Assembly (NCBI GenBank): GCA_003021045.1
Contig: PXRN01000017.1
Coordinates: forward strand, 1-32,210
Direction of reading: 5' to 3'
DNA length: 32,210 nt
Source of the DNA: Halobacteriales archaeon QS_4_69_34
GTDB lineage: Archaea > Halobacteriota > Halobacteria > Halobacteriales > Halococcaceae
Under the pieces are notes generated by a model. It was not told where the DNA came from. It saw only the letters and a program-made list of their open reading frames with translations, and made no database searches. Both the position numbers and the translations under genes were made by a program. This document shows positions 15,753 to 24,418 of the stretch, piece after piece. Within the stretch, counting starts at the first letter, position 1. The number at the start of each line of letters is the position of its first letter.

Positions 15753-16106
15753 CTACAGTCCGGCGACGACGATCGACGCCGGGCGAACGACGAACTCCGG
15801 GATCGTCGTCGCGTCGAGGTCGGCGAGACCGAGGGTGATGCTGGCGGCGGCTCCGTGGTCGACACGCGCCTCGATCCGGAGCGTTCCCGCTCCGGTCGCC
15901 GCGGCGACGACCGCGCGCCGGGAGCCGCTGGCGACCCGCTCGGAGCTGTCGACGAGCACCGCCGTCCCGTCGGCGATGCGGACGTCGAGGACGTGGTCGA
16001 CGGCGTCCTCGTTGCGCAGGAGCACGGTCGGATCGTTCGTGGAGGGGCTCGGGTCGTCGGGTAGCGCGCTCGTCGCGGCCCCGTCGCCGGGACGGGTGTT
16101 CGTCAT
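15753..16106 (-). CDS. Haloarchaeal hypothetical protein (117 aa)
   Basis: A 117-residue protein with a disordered N-terminus (about residues 1-25, rich in Asp, Pro, Ser). A beta-rich body follows: TVLLRNEDAVDHVLDVRI, RRAVVAAATGAGTLRIEARV, and a hydrophobic tail EFVVRPASIVVAGL. The strand pattern suggests an immunoglobulin-like beta sandwich. There is no signal peptide or cysteine. It precedes the moeA pair on the same strand, with about 165 bases between, and is divergent from hsp20. No function known to me. Confidence 0.72.
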   Translation of the reverse strand: MTNTRPGDGAATSALPDDPSPSTNDPTVLLRNEDAVDHVLDVRIADGTAVLVDSSERVASGSRRAVVAAATGAGTLRIEARVDHGAAASITLGLADLDATTIPEFVVRPASIVVAGL

Positions 16107-16345
16107 CAGCGATGCGTAGGGCAGCGTACGGCATGAACCCTCCTACCGTTGCGGACTGTTTCGACCGTTCAGAACCGTTCACGCCGGCTGTCGGATGGTT
16201 TTGATGCCTTGGAGCGCGGAAGAAGAGGGGCGGCCGAGCGCCCGGCACGGCAGCGGAGCGGCTGCGGATCGGCCGGCACGGAGCCGCCCGCCCGCGGACG
16301 GCCGGTATCGGGGACTTTTTCGCCCCGGGCGTCCTCCGTTCGGGT

Positions 16346-16825
16346 ATGGCAGCGCTACGCGACGCGTTGGACGGGCTCCCCGATCCAGTGTTCGCCGACG
16401 GGCTCGAATCGGGGGATGCGTACCTCCTCGTGTTCGATCTCCCCGGGGCGACGCCAGAGACGGTCGACGCCCGCGTCGAGGGACAGCGCCTGCGGATCGA
16501 GGCCCGCCGCTCGAAGGACCTCCCGATGGAGTTCCGCTATCTCCGTGAGGACCGGCCGCTCTTTCTCGACGTGGAGATCCCCCTCTGGGCGTTTCGGGAC
16601 GTCGACCCGACGGGGATCGAGGGCACGCTCGATCGGGGCGTCCTCGAACTCCGGCTGCCCAAGCGGGGTGAGGGGGGCGGGACGGCGGTCCCGATCACGG
16701 CTCGGGAGCGAGAGACCCCGGGCGGCGCGGCGTCCCCGGCTCCGAATACGGATACAGGCCCGGGATCGGACGGGCCCCCGGAATCGGACGGGCCCTCGGG
16801 ATCGGACCCGAACGCAGGAGCGTGA
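16346..16825 (+). CDS. Hsp20/alpha-crystallin family protein
   Basis: A 159-residue small heat-shock protein homologue. The alpha-crystallin domain (about residues 20-107) begins GDAYLLVFDLPGATPETVDA and ends with the signature GTLDRGVLELRLPKR, the haloarchaeal form of the terminal G-x-L motif. A long disordered tail rich in Gly, Pro, Ser and Asp follows (GSDGPPESDGPSGSDPN). Members bind unfolded protein independently of ATP; some haloarchaeal relatives work with gas vesicle genes (GvpH), but none is near. The start is ATG 16346, preceded by GGGTATGG. Its stop lies just 14 bases ahead of the UbiB start, so the two probably share a transcript. Confidence 0.85.
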   Translation: MAALRDALDGLPDPVFADGLESGDAYLLVFDLPGATPETVDARVEGQRLRIEARRSKDLPMEFRYLREDRPLFLDVEIPLWAFRDVDPTGIEGTLDRGVLELRLPKRGEGGGTAVPITARERETPGGAASPAPNTDTGPGSDGPPESDGPSGSDPNAGA

Positions 16826-16838
16826 CGGGGCCGCGGCA

Positions 16839-18602
16839 GTGAACGCTCGCGCGTACCGGCGCTTTCTCGTCGTCCTCAGACAGTTCCTTCCGCTGATCGT
16901 CGCCTACCTCCGCGACCGACGACGCTTCCTGCTGTTCGGCGAGCGACGGACGGTGGCGAGCGCCGAGCGCCGTCGGCGCGCGCGGGTGCTGCTCGACTCG
17001 CTGTTGACACTGGGGCCGACGTTCATCAAGCTCGGCCAGCTGCTCTCGACCCGGCCGGACGTGCTCCCCCCGGAGTACGTCGCGGAGTTCTCGAAGCTCC
17101 AAGACGAGGTCCCGCCGGCGGAGTGGGCCGAGGCCCGGGGGGTGATCGAGGCGGAGTTCGGGCCCGTCGAGGAGTACTTCGAGGCGTTCGACACCGACGC
17201 CATCTCGGGGGCGAGCCTCGGGCAGGTCTACCGCGCGGAGTTCGAGGGCCGGCCCGTCGCCGTGAAGGTGCGCCGGCCGGGCATCGAGGAACTCGTCGAG
17301 GCCGACCTCCGGGTGATCAAGTGGAGCCTCCCGGTCCTGATGCGGTTCATCGGCGACGCACGCTCGTTTTCGCTCGAAACGCTGGCCGAGGAGTTCGACA
17401 AGACGATCCACGAGGAGATGGATTACGTCCGCGAGGCGCGGATGCTCGACGAGATCAAGGCCAACTTCGCCGACGATCGCGCGGTCCGCATTCCCGCGGT
17501 GGTCGGGGCGCGCTCGACCGGGCGCGTGCTCACGATGGAATACGTCCCCGGGACGAAGATCACCGACGTCGAGGCGATCGACGCGATGGGGCTCGACCGC
17601 ACGGGGCTGGCCGAGCGGCTCGAACGGATCTACCTCAAGATGATCATCGACGACGGCGTCTTCCACGCCGATCCCCACCCCGGAAATCTCGCCGTCCAGC
17701 CCGACGGCACCCTGGTGTTCTACGACTTCGGGATGAGCGGGCGTGTCGACGAGTACGTCCAGGGGAAGATCGTCGCCTTCTACGTCGGGATCGCCAACCA
17801 GGACATCGACGCGATCCTCGATGCGCTGATCGACCTCGGGACGCTGAGCCCGGAGGCCGACCGCGAGACGATGGGCGAGGTGATGGAGCTCGCCATCCGG
17901 GACATCCGGGGCGAGGAGATCGAGCAGTACCGGGTCCAGGAGGTGGTCGGGCAGGTCGAAGACACCATCTACGAGTTCCCGCTGCGGCTGCCCGCGAACC
18001 TCGCCTTGGTGCTCCGGGTGGCGACGGTCGTCGAGGGGGTCTGTGTCACGCTCGATCCGGACTTCGACTTCGTCTCGGTCGCCACCGACTACCTCACCGA
18101 GGAGGGCTACCGCGAGGAGGGCATCCGGCAGTTCGTCGAGGGCCAGAGCGGGGCCGCACGCGATCTCGCGCGGGCGCTGGTAGCGACGCCGCCGAAGCTC
18201 GAACGCACGCTCGACGGGCTCAATCGGGGGACGCTCGCGGTCCACGCCGACCTCGACGACACGGACGACCTCTTCGAGTCGCTGGCCAACCGGCTGATCT
18301 TCGGGCTGTTGCTGACCGCCGGCGTGCTCTCGACGGCACTCCTGTATGCTTTCGCGAGGCCGACCGCGACCGCCGTCGCCGTGCTCTTTTCGCTCGGCGT
18401 CGCCGCGCTCCTGTGGCGCTCGTTTCGCCGGGGCCGGTCCGGCGTCCAGGCGACGCCGCAGTTCACCCGCCAGAGCCTCCGCGAGCGCCGCGAGGCCGAC
18501 GCCGCCGACGCTGCCGACGCCACGCCCGACGGGGAGACGACGGGGCTGGGGCTGGCCGGTGCGCCGGCGGAGGACGCCGAGCGGCCTCCCGAGGACCGCT
18601 GA
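16839..18602 (+). CDS. ABC1/UbiB family atypical kinase
   Basis: A 587-residue protein of the UbiB/ADCK family, needed for isoprenoid quinone homeostasis and lipid-associated ATPase function in bacteria and mitochondria. Motifs are in order: FIKLGQLLSTRPDVLP (KxGQ, about residue 65), SGASLGQVYRA (Ala-type nucleotide loop), VAVKVRRPG (Lys), HADPHPGN and YDFGMSG (metal-binding Asp). Two hydrophobic helices lie near the C-terminus (FGLLLTAGVLSTALLYAF and ATAVAVLFSLGVAALLW), anchoring it in the membrane as in UbiB. An acidic disordered tail ends the protein. GTG 16839 is the first start after the hsp20 stop. Possible partners in quinone (menaquinone) synthesis are not in the window. Confidence 0.92.
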   Translation: MNARAYRRFLVVLRQFLPLIVAYLRDRRRFLLFGERRTVASAERRRRARVLLDSLLTLGPTFIKLGQLLSTRPDVLPPEYVAEFSKLQDEVPPAEWAEARGVIEAEFGPVEEYFEAFDTDAISGASLGQVYRAEFEGRPVAVKVRRPGIEELVEADLRVIKWSLPVLMRFIGDARSFSLETLAEEFDKTIHEEMDYVREARMLDEIKANFADDRAVRIPAVVGARSTGRVLTMEYVPGTKITDVEAIDAMGLDRTGLAERLERIYLKMIIDDGVFHADPHPGNLAVQPDGTLVFYDFGMSGRVDEYVQGKIVAFYVGIANQDIDAILDALIDLGTLSPEADRETMGEVMELAIRDIRGEEIEQYRVQEVVGQVEDTIYEFPLRLPANLALVLRVATVVEGVCVTLDPDFDFVSVATDYLTEEGYREEGIRQFVEGQSGAARDLARALVATPPKLERTLDGLNRGTLAVHADLDDTDDLFESLANRLIFGLLLTAGVLSTALLYAFARPTATAVAVLFSLGVAALLWRSFRRGRSGVQATPQFTRQSLRERREADAADAADATPDGETTGLGLAGAPAEDAERPPEDR

Positions 18603-18655
18603 AGCGCTACGTTCAAGTGCCGGCGCGGACCAGAGTCGACGAGCGCTGGTGGTGA

Positions 18656-18674
18656 GCAAATCCGCCGGATTTGC
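18656..18674. repeat. Near-perfect palindrome before tRNA-Gly
   Basis: Arms GCAAATCCG and CGGATTTGC are exact reverse complements around a single central C. In RNA this can fold as an 8-bp stem with a GCC loop. It lies between the ubiB stop (18602) and tRNA-Gly (18702), so it could be a terminator-like or processing structure or a protein-binding site. Confidence 0.6.
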
Positions 18675-18701
18675 GAGCCTCGGCGCGCGAGTGAAGCGAG
18701 T

Positions 18702-18772
18702 GCGCCGGTGGTCTAGTGGTAGGACATGAGCTTCCCAAGCTCATAGCCCGGGTTCAATTCCCGGCCGGCGCA
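18702..18772 (+). tRNA. tRNA-Gly (anticodon CCC)
   Basis: A complete 71-nt cloverleaf. The acceptor stem is GCGCCGG paired with CCGGCGC (18765-18771), with discriminator A at 18772. The D-arm is GTCTAGTGGTAGGAC. The anticodon stem is TGAGC/GCTCA with loop TTCCCAA, giving anticodon CCC that reads GGG glycine codons. The T-arm is CCGGGTTCAATTCCCGG with the invariant GTTCAA-type loop. CCA is not encoded, as usual in haloarchaea, and there is no intron. Confidence 0.96.
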
Positions 18773-18887
18773 TTCCGCCGAGCGACACCGGATCGCCTTC
18801 CACGCCCGGTTCCGAGCGAGCGCTCGTCCGGAACTGGACGTGAAGGATCGGTCGCGGGGAGGTCGTCCGGGCCGGCCCCGTGCGGCC

Positions 18888-19469
18888 GTGAATTGGCGGC
18901 GCGAGTACGAACACCGCCGTGGGTCCATACAATAGACGGGGACGCGGTGGGCGCACGAGGCCATCGGCGACGTCGGCCGCAAGGAGTACGGCCGTTTCGA
19001 GCAGCACCTCCACCGTGTCGCCAACGTACCCGTCGCCGAGGCCGTCGAACACGACCGTTCGCACATCGTTTTCGAGGACCTGACGCACATCCGCGAGCGG
19101 CTCCCCGACGCCCGCTGGCAGCACGTCTGGGCGTTCCGACGGCTCCGGCAGTACGTCGGCTACAAAGCGCCCGAGCACGGCGTCGAAGCCGTGGACGTGT
19201 CGCCGAACCACACCAGCCAGCGGTGTTCGACGTGTGGGTTTACCCACGAGGACAACCGCTCGGGCGAGGCGTTCCGGTGTCGCAAGTGCGAGTACGCGAA
19301 CCACGCGGACTACAACGCAGCAAAGAACGTCGGTTGTCGGTATCTCCGCCGCCGGCAAAAAGCAGGCGACGGAGGCGCACCCGTAGGCGTGCGCTTGAAT
19401 CGCGGGACGCTGAACGTGAGCGGGGAGTACGCACCCCCGCCGACCGCCGGAGACGGCGCGACGGCCTAA
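18888..19469 (+). pseudogene. tnpB: Remnant of an IS200/IS605-family TnpB (IS1341-type), N-terminus lost
   Basis: The frame from about 18888 reads NWRREYEHRR, meets an in-frame TAG at 18933-18935, then continues [19 protein letters not shown] and [17 protein letters not shown]. It ends in the zinc finger and RuvC part ([32 protein letters not shown]) and a stop at 19467-19469. The RuvC-II Glu (FEDL) and RuvC-III Asp (ADYN) are present, and the four zinc-ribbon cysteines are intact. Everything upstream, including the RuvC-I Asp and the DNA-recognition lobe, is missing, so the RNA-guided nuclease cannot be active from this copy. It lies between tRNA-Gly and the 3' end of a convergent SDR gene. 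Confidence 0.85.
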
Positions 19470-19506
19470 CGGGAGTCCACGCGAAAGCCCACGAACAACT
19501 CGTGGG
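19470..19506 (+). mobile_element. Right end of the IS200/IS605-type element with terminal hairpin
   Basis: Directly after the tnpB stop an inverted repeat CCCACGA-ACAAC-TCGTGGG (19488-19506) forms a 7-bp hairpin with a 5-base loop. A subterminal hairpin in this place is characteristic of IS200/IS605 right ends. In intact elements the same RNA forms the 3' scaffold of the TnpB guide RNA, and the flanking bases act as guide. The sequence immediately downstream is the 3' end of the convergent SDR gene. No matching left end is recognised. Confidence 0.6.
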
Positions 19507-19510
19507 TAGC

Positions 19511-20251
19511 TTACACCGTTTCGGGCAGCCAGCCCCCGTCGACTTCGACGTTCGCGCCGCTCACGTAGTCGCTGCCGTCGTCGAGGAAAAAGCGCGTCGC
19601 CTGCACGACGTCCTCGAAGCTCGCGGGCCGCCCCCGGGGGAGCTCGGCGGGGAACACCGCGGAGTTCTCGACGACGTAGGGCGAGACGGCATTGACGGTG
19701 ATCCCGTCCCCTTGGGTGTCGGCGGCGAGCATCCGGGTGAACATCAGGACGCCAGCCTTGGCGACGAAGTACGGGAAGTTCTGGGTGTTGACGAGGCCCT
19801 TCTCCGCGCTCGCGTAGCCGACGTTGACGATCCGGCCCCACTCCCGTTCGCGCATCGGGTCGAGCGCGCGCTTCGAGCAGAGGTAGGTACCGTTGACGTT
19901 GGTGTCGAGCACGCGGTTCCACGTCTCGAAGTCGATCTCCGCCCAGTGGGCGGGCGCGAACGCGCCGACGTTGTTGACGAGCACCTCGACGGGGCCGAGC
20001 GCGTCCTCGACCGCGGCGAACAGGTCCTCGACGTCGTCGGGATCGGTGACGTCGCCCTGCACGACCGTCGCGTCCGCGCCGTGCTCGCGGCGGGCGCGCC
20101 CGGCGACCGCGGCAGCCGCCTCGTCGCTCGTGTCGTAGTGGACGGCGACCGACGCGCCACACTCGGCGAGCCCCATGAGGAGTTCGCGGCCGACGCCCCT
20201 CGCGCTGCCGGTGACGAGCGCGACGCGCCCGTCGAGGTCGGGTTCGATCAC
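19511..20251 (-). CDS. SDR family oxidoreductase (FabG-like)
   Basis: A 246-residue short-chain dehydrogenase/reductase. The dinucleotide-binding motif TGSARGVGRE lies near residue 15, DVTD near 68, NNVGAFAP near 92, the catalytic Ser in NVGYASAEKG near 143, and Tyr/Lys in PYFVAKAGVL near 157. GNAVS-type residues appear as VNAVSPYVVEN near 187, and the terminal GANVEVDGGW is typical. The family uses NAD(P)H on a hydroxyl or keto substrate, here unknown. I use the GTG at 20251 (VIEPDLDGRVALVTG) because the Rossmann motif then falls at the normal distance. The stop sits a few bases from the TnpB element's right end. Confidence 0.88.
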   Translation of the reverse strand: MIEPDLDGRVALVTGSARGVGRELLMGLAECGASVAVHYDTSDEAAAAVAGRARREHGADATVVQGDVTDPDDVEDLFAAVEDALGPVEVLVNNVGAFAPAHWAEIDFETWNRVLDTNVNGTYLCSKRALDPMREREWGRIVNVGYASAEKGLVNTQNFPYFVAKAGVLMFTRMLAADTQGDGITVNAVSPYVVENSAVFPAELPRGRPASFEDVVQATRFFLDDGSDYVSGANVEVDGGWLPETV

Positions 20252-20745
20252 GGGCCGTCTGGGTCGGCGGTGGGCATAGCTCCGGCGGAACGGCGATCGA
20301 GGTCCGTTCCGAACTGATTCACCGGTCAGATCGTCCGCTCTCCGAACTGACGGGCGATCGCAGCGCTCGTCGCGGTCGCAACGGCCGGGCGCGTCGACAG
20401 AGGGAAAATCGCCACCGTCGTCCACAGCTACACCGCGACCCGGCCCCCTCCTTCGATCGAGTGCGCTCGGCCACCGCACAGCGATCCTCGGGTGGCTCAC
20501 GGATCGCTCCCGTTCGCCGTCGAGGTGTGCCGACGGAGTCTCCGTCCCTCGAACGGAGGGTGTGCCGCGCCGTCGCGGCGCTCTCCGCGCGAACCACGGC
20601 GACCACCGGCTGCACGATCCCGACCGGAAAAGGGCGCGCCGACCGATCCGTCGGGACCGCCGACAGCGGCGTGCAGCGGCCGCGTGACGACGCACTTAAC
20701 TGCCGGGACCGGCTGGTGGCGACAACGGATTCTCGGGTGAGAGCC
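20252..20745. other. Divergent intergenic region of 494 bases
   Basis: No coding frame is convincing between the SDR and aIF5B. A TTAACT-type TATA element near 20695-20700 is well placed for aIF5B, giving a short 5' leader. Inverted repeats are present: GACGGAG-T-CTCCGTC (about 20532-20546) and GCGCCG-TCG-CGGCGC (20567-20581). In DNA this GC-rich such repeats could arise by chance. Confidence 0.4.
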
Positions 20746-22560
20746 ATGTCGGACACAGACACACGCGCCGGGACCGACGCCGCAGCCGAGACCCTCAGAA
20801 CGCCGATCGTTGCCGTGCTCGGCCACGTCGACCACGGCAAGACCAGCCTGCTCGATCGGGTGCGCGGCTCGACGGTGACCGCCGGCGAGGCGGGCGCGAT
20901 CACCCAGCACATCGGCGCGACCGCCGTCCCTCTCGACGTGGTCTCGGAGCTCGCCGGCGGCCTCGTCGATCCCGACGACTTCGACCTCCCGGGGCTGTTG
21001 TTCATCGATACGCCGGGCCACCACTCCTTCTCGACGCTCCGGTCGAGGGGCGGCGCGCTCGCGGACATCGCCGTCCTCGTCGTAGACGTCGACGACGGCT
21101 TCCAGCCCCAGACCGTAGAGGCAGTCGAGATCCTCCGGCGGACGGGCACCCCCTTCGTCGTGGCCGCGAACAAGGTCGACACGATCCCCGGCTGGAATCC
21201 ACAGGAGGGAGGACCGATCCAGCGGAGCATGGACGCCCAGAGCGATCGGGCGCGCTCGACGCTCGAAGAACGCCTCTATGCGCTCATCGGCGAACTCTCC
21301 GAGCACGGCTTCTCGGCGGACCTCTACTGGCGGGTGCGCGATTTCGCCGCGAACGTCGGCGTCGTGCCCGTCAGCGCCGAGACTGGCGAGGGCGTGCCCG
21401 ACCTCCTCACCGTGCTGATGGGCCTCTCCCAGCGCTACCTGAAAGACGAGATGGCCGTCGACGCCGCCGGACCGGGTGCGGGCACGGTGCTCGAAGTGAA
21501 AGAACAGAAGGGATTCGGCACGGCGATCGACGTCGTCCTCTACGACGGTACCGTGAGAGAGGACGACACGATCGTCGTCGGCGGCGCGGGCGAGCCGATC
21601 GTCACCGACGTGCGCGCGCTGCTCCAGCCCCAGCCCCTCGCCGAGATACGTACCGAACGACGGTTCGAGGGCGTCGAGGCGGTGACGGCTGCGGCGGGCC
21701 TGAAGATCGCCGCGCCCGACCTCGACGCGGCGATGGCCGGCGCGCCCGTTCGCGTCGTGCGCGACCGGCCGGTCGAGGACGTGATCGAGGCGGTCGAGGC
21801 CGAGCTGGCGGCCATCGAGGTCACTACCGACGAGGAGGGCGTCGTGGTCAAGGCCGACACCCTGGGGAGCCTGGAGGCGGTCGCCGACGCCCTCGAAGCG
21901 GCCGAGGTGCCGATGGTGCGCGCGGAGGTCGGCGACGTCGCTCCACGGGACATCGCGGTGGCGAGCACCGCCGAGGAGGCCGACCACCGGGTCGTGCTCG
22001 CCTTCTCGGTCGACGTCCTCGACGATGCTGCCCGGCGCGCGGAGGAGTCGGGCGTCGAGCTGTTCGCACACGACGTGATCTACCGACTGGTCGAGGAGTA
22101 TCAGGAGTTCGTCGCCGAGCGCGAGCGCGCCCAGCAGGACGCCATTCTCGACAACATCGCCCGGCCCGCCCGGTTTCGCCTCCTGCCCGATCACGTCTTC
22201 CGCCAGTCCGACCCCGCAGTGGTGGGCGTCGAGGTGCTCGGCGGGACCCTGAAGCGAAACGCGCGCGTGGTGGAGTTCGAGAACTCGGAGCCGACGCGCG
22301 TCGGGCAGGTGAAAGGGATTCAGGAGCAGGGCGAGGACGTCGAGGAGGCCCGGATGGGCGAGCGCGTCAGCGTCGCCATCGACGGCCCCACGGCGGGCCG
22401 CCAGATCGAGGAGGGCGATACCCTGTTCTCGGAACTCCCAGAGAAACACGCCAAGGTCATCGAACAGGAGCTCACGGGGGACGTCCCGGCCGACGAGCTC
22501 GAGACCCTCCAGCTCTACCTCGATAGACACCGCAAGCGCGACCCCTTCTGGGGGAAGTGA
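20746..22560 (+). CDS. infB: Translation initiation factor aIF5B (IF-2 homologue)
   Basis: A 604-residue GTPase that promotes ribosomal subunit joining and initiator tRNA placement. The G domain carries the P-loop [11 protein letters not shown] (about residues 25-35), DTPGHHSF (G3) and the NKVD specificity motif (about residue 142). Domains II, III and IV follow, ending with the family-typical tail [15 protein letters not shown]. The length matches archaeal aIF5B without the eukaryotic N-terminal extension. The ATG at 20746 is preceded by GGGTGAGAGCC; a GTG nine bases earlier is a weaker alternative. It begins a translation-related region that continues to the rRNA operon. Confidence 0.96.
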   Translation: MSDTDTRAGTDAAAETLRTPIVAVLGHVDHGKTSLLDRVRGSTVTAGEAGAITQHIGATAVPLDVVSELAGGLVDPDDFDLPGLLFIDTPGHHSFSTLRSRGGALADIAVLVVDVDDGFQPQTVEAVEILRRTGTPFVVAANKVDTIPGWNPQEGGPIQRSMDAQSDRARSTLEERLYALIGELSEHGFSADLYWRVRDFAANVGVVPVSAETGEGVPDLLTVLMGLSQRYLKDEMAVDAAGPGAGTVLEVKEQKGFGTAIDVVLYDGTVREDDTIVVGGAGEPIVTDVRALLQPQPLAEIRTERRFEGVEAVTAAAGLKIAAPDLDAAMAGAPVRVVRDRPVEDVIEAVEAELAAIEVTTDEEGVVVKADTLGSLEAVADALEAAEVPMVRAEVGDVAPRDIAVASTAEEADHRVVLAFSVDVLDDAARRAEESGVELFAHDVIYRLVEEYQEFVAERERAQQDAILDNIARPARFRLLPDHVFRQSDPAVVGVEVLGGTLKRNARVVEFENSEPTRVGQVKGIQEQGEDVEEARMGERVSVAIDGPTAGRQIEEGDTLFSELPEKHAKVIEQELTGDVPADELETLQLYLDRHRKRDPFWGK

Positions 22561-22594
22561 ACCGATCGCCCGCCCGCGCGACCCCCGGTAATAA

Positions 22595-22605
22595 CATTTA
22601 ATTAG
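22595..22605 (+). promoter_or_regulatory. TATA element upstream of the small membrane protein
   Basis: CATTTAATTAG is an isolated AT-rich stretch in GC-rich DNA, ending about 15 bases ahead of the GTG at 22621. The position is suitable for a leaderless transcript. Confidence 0.5.
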
Positions 22606-22620
22606 ACGGCGTGCGACAGG

Positions 22621-22941
22621 GTGGACGTGAGTGGATCCGACCGATCGAGCGGCCGCGCCGGTGGACCTGACTCGCCGACCCGTGCGACCGCGAGCGGGAG
22701 CGGGAGCGACGGGCGCGCCGGGCGGGCGACACGGGCGGCACGCGGGTCGCGAGCAGCCGTCACGACCGCCGATCTCGTGTTGGTAGCGATTCCCGGGATT
22801 CTCGTGGCTGCGCTGGCGGCAGGCCTGCTCGCCTCGTTTTCGGTCGCCGTGGCGCTCGCCGGCGGCAGCCTGCCGGCGCTCGCGGCGCTCGGCTACGTGC
22901 TGTTCTACGATCCGCCGTCGTCGAGCGGCGCGGACGCCTGA
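22621..22941 (+). CDS. Small membrane protein (106 aa)
   Basis: Predicted 106 residues from GTG 22621, with a second GTG at 22627. The first 50 residues are disordered and rich in Gly, Ser and Arg (TASGSGSDGRAGRATRAAR). They are followed by two membrane helices, DLVLVAIPGILVAALAAGLL and VALAGGSLPALAALGYVLFY. A short tail, PPSSSGADA, ends the protein. It directly follows aIF5B, a linkage I associate with haloarchaea. The function is unknown. The long Arg-rich N-terminus may be an over-extension; internal starts near the first helix are not excluded. Confidence 0.62.
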   Translation: MDVSGSDRSSGRAGGPDSPTRATASGSGSDGRAGRATRAARGSRAAVTTADLVLVAIPGILVAALAAGLLASFSVAVALAGGSLPALAALGYVLFYDPPSSSGADA

Positions 22942-22961
22942 GTCGCGCCCGTCGCGGCTCC

Positions 22962-23348
22962 TCAGCCGCCGACCGGCGTCACGTCGTCGGTCATCGCCTG
23001 CTTCACCTGGAGGGCAGCACGGGCGGCAAGATCGCGCGCGAGCTCGTCACGCTCCTCGATGCCGATCGGCTCGCTCGCCTCGAAGTCCGGCGCGAGGCCC
23101 GCCGTCACCGCCGAGCCGACCGGCGGCTGGACCGCGACGGTCGCCCGCGGGCCGTCGACGCCGGTCGTGACCTGTCCGCCGACGACGTACTCGTCGGGAA
23201 GAAACTCCCGGGTCCGCGCGGCGACGGTGGTGAGGCCGGCCCGGAGCGTCCGGCGCTGGGTCGGGGTGAGCTCGGGGATGTCCTCGTCGGTACGCCGGCC
23301 CGCCGGGACGTCGCCCGGCTGGCCCGCGTACGGCGTGTTTCCGTTCAT
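22962..23348 (-). CDS. DUF5811-like haloarchaeal protein (128 aa)
   Basis: A 128-residue protein starting MNGNTPYAGQPGDVPAGR, with a conserved core PTQRRTLRAGLTTVAARTRE, FLPDEYVVGGQV and TVAVQPPVGSAVTAG, and a helical end ARAALQVKQAM. The opening and core resemble the uncharacterised haloarchaeal family DUF5811; the assignment is from memory. There is no membrane segment. It shares the minus strand with the arginine decarboxylase upstream, 66 bases away, so the two may be co-transcribed. The ATG at 23348 is the best start. Confidence 0.78.
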   Translation of the reverse strand: MNGNTPYAGQPGDVPAGRRTDEDIPELTPTQRRTLRAGLTTVAARTREFLPDEYVVGGQVTTGVDGPRATVAVQPPVGSAVTAGLAPDFEASEPIGIEERDELARDLAARAALQVKQAMTDDVTPVGG

Positions 23349-23414
23349 GAGGAGCTACCCTCCCTACGCACGGGACGCGTATAAACCCACAGGAGTGGAA
23401 GGGGAGAGACCACG

Positions 23415-23936
23415 CTACAGGATCGGGTCGCTCCGGCCGTAGACCGCGAGGACGACCGCCGTCGCGTACCCCCCTACTGCGGCGTCGGCGGTTTCGAGCA
23501 CCTGCTCCTCGCGGGCCGCCGTCCACTCGCGCAGGTCACGGCCGGCCGCGAGTCCCCGCTCGATCTCCGTGCGCACCGCGTCCGGGTCCGTGCCGGACCC
23601 CTCGTAGAAGATCCCCCGGCCGTCCTCGGCGCTGGCCCAGCCCAGTCCCGCCGTGACCGTCCGCCCACCGGCGTCCGTGTGGATCGCACCGTCGGGACCG
23701 GTGACCGTCCCGCCGGGACCGACGGTGGCTCGGGCCTCGACGACGGTGAGTGCCCCACCGACCGGCCCGAGGTCGGGGGCCGTCCCCGCGCGCTCGACGC
23801 GCGCGCCGGCCGGTATCACCGAGGACACGCGGCGCAGGTTGTACTCGTGGACGTTCGCCGCCGCGAGCGCCGCGTCGTGGGCCGCGAGCGCCGTCGGGCC
23901 CGTCCCCGATCCCCACACCACCCTGATCGTGTCCAT
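23415..23936 (-). CDS. pdaD: Pyruvoyl-dependent arginine decarboxylase
   Basis: A 173-residue PvlArgDC, which converts arginine to agmatine, the precursor for polyamines and for the agmatidine modification of archaeal tRNA-Ile2. The proenzyme cleaves itself at a Ser-Ser peptide bond, turning Ser into the pyruvoyl group; the pair is visible in NLRRVSSVIPAGARVE (about residues 34-49). GIFYEGSG and the central VTAGLGWAS fit the family. The start at ATG 23936 (MDTIRVVWGSGTGPTAL) places the N-terminal glycine-rich segment correctly. The open frame to 23993 adds unlikely residues. Confidence 0.88.
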   Translation of the reverse strand: MDTIRVVWGSGTGPTALAAHDAALAAANVHEYNLRRVSSVIPAGARVERAGTAPDLGPVGGALTVVEARATVGPGGTVTGPDGAIHTDAGGRTVTAGLGWASAEDGRGIFYEGSGTDPDAVRTEIERGLAAGRDLREWTAAREEQVLETADAAVGGYATAVVLAVYGRSDPIL

Positions 23937-24178
23937 CCCTCGTCCGTCCGGGGCCCACGGGTAAGCGGTTGTGGATTCGGCCGAGCGGAGCATGGAGCTC
24001 CGCGACGGAGGGGACGACGAACGGCGGCGCGCAGCCGGCGCTCGCGCTCGGCGTCGCTGGCCGCCCGAACGTGGCGGACGGCCAGAGATGCGGGCAGTCG
24101 CGCCGTAGACCAGTCCGCCGACTGCCCGTTCGCGCGGGCAGCGTGGCGTTTATGTCGGAGCGCTCGGAACGGGCGCGT

Positions 24179-24418
24179 ATGCCAGACGTGCTCGCGCGGA
24201 ACCTCATCGATAAGGCGGTCATCGGCTCGGACGGTTCGGAGCTCGGCACGCTCTCGACGATCACGATGGATCCCGAGACGGGAGCGCTGGGCCATCTCCT
24301 CGTCACGCCCCACGCTGACGCCGGCGTCGACGAGGCCGAGCTCGACGAGAGCGGTCGGTTCGCGGTGTCGATGGCGAGCGTGCAGGCGGTCAAGGACCAC
24401 GTCGTCGTCGGCCGGTAA
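24179..24418 (+). CDS. PRC-barrel domain protein
   Basis: A 79-residue PRC-barrel protein: LIDKAVIGSDGSELGTLSTI, MDPETGALGHLLV, and the final VSMASVQAVKDHVVVGR. PRC-barrels are small beta-barrel adaptor domains; RimM, the 16S maturation factor, carries one. The TTTATG at about 24150 lies some 27 bases ahead of the ATG at 24179, so that is the likely start; an ATG at 24152 would overlap the TATA. Its stop TAATG overlaps the next gene's ATG (24418), coupling it to the NOB1-like protein, which supports a role around small-subunit rRNA processing, by inference. Confidence 0.85.
   Translation: MPDVLARNLIDKAVIGSDGSELGTLSTITMDPETGALGHLLVTPHADAGVDEAELDESGRFAVSMASVQAVKDHVVVGR

Noticed and set aside
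14174..15865. Extended 563-aa frame for the second MoeA, starting at 15865
   Set aside because: The extra N-terminal residues are Ser/Arg-rich and unlike MoeA. The family N-terminus begins at the ATG at 15586.
16695..18659. 654-aa minus-strand frame over the UbiB gene
   Set aside because: It is an antisense shadow. It lacks domain motifs, whereas the plus strand has complete UbiB motifs.
20532..20581. Short inverted repeats ahead of aIF5B
   Set aside because: At this GC content such repeats occur by chance. I noted them in the region entry without claiming an operator.
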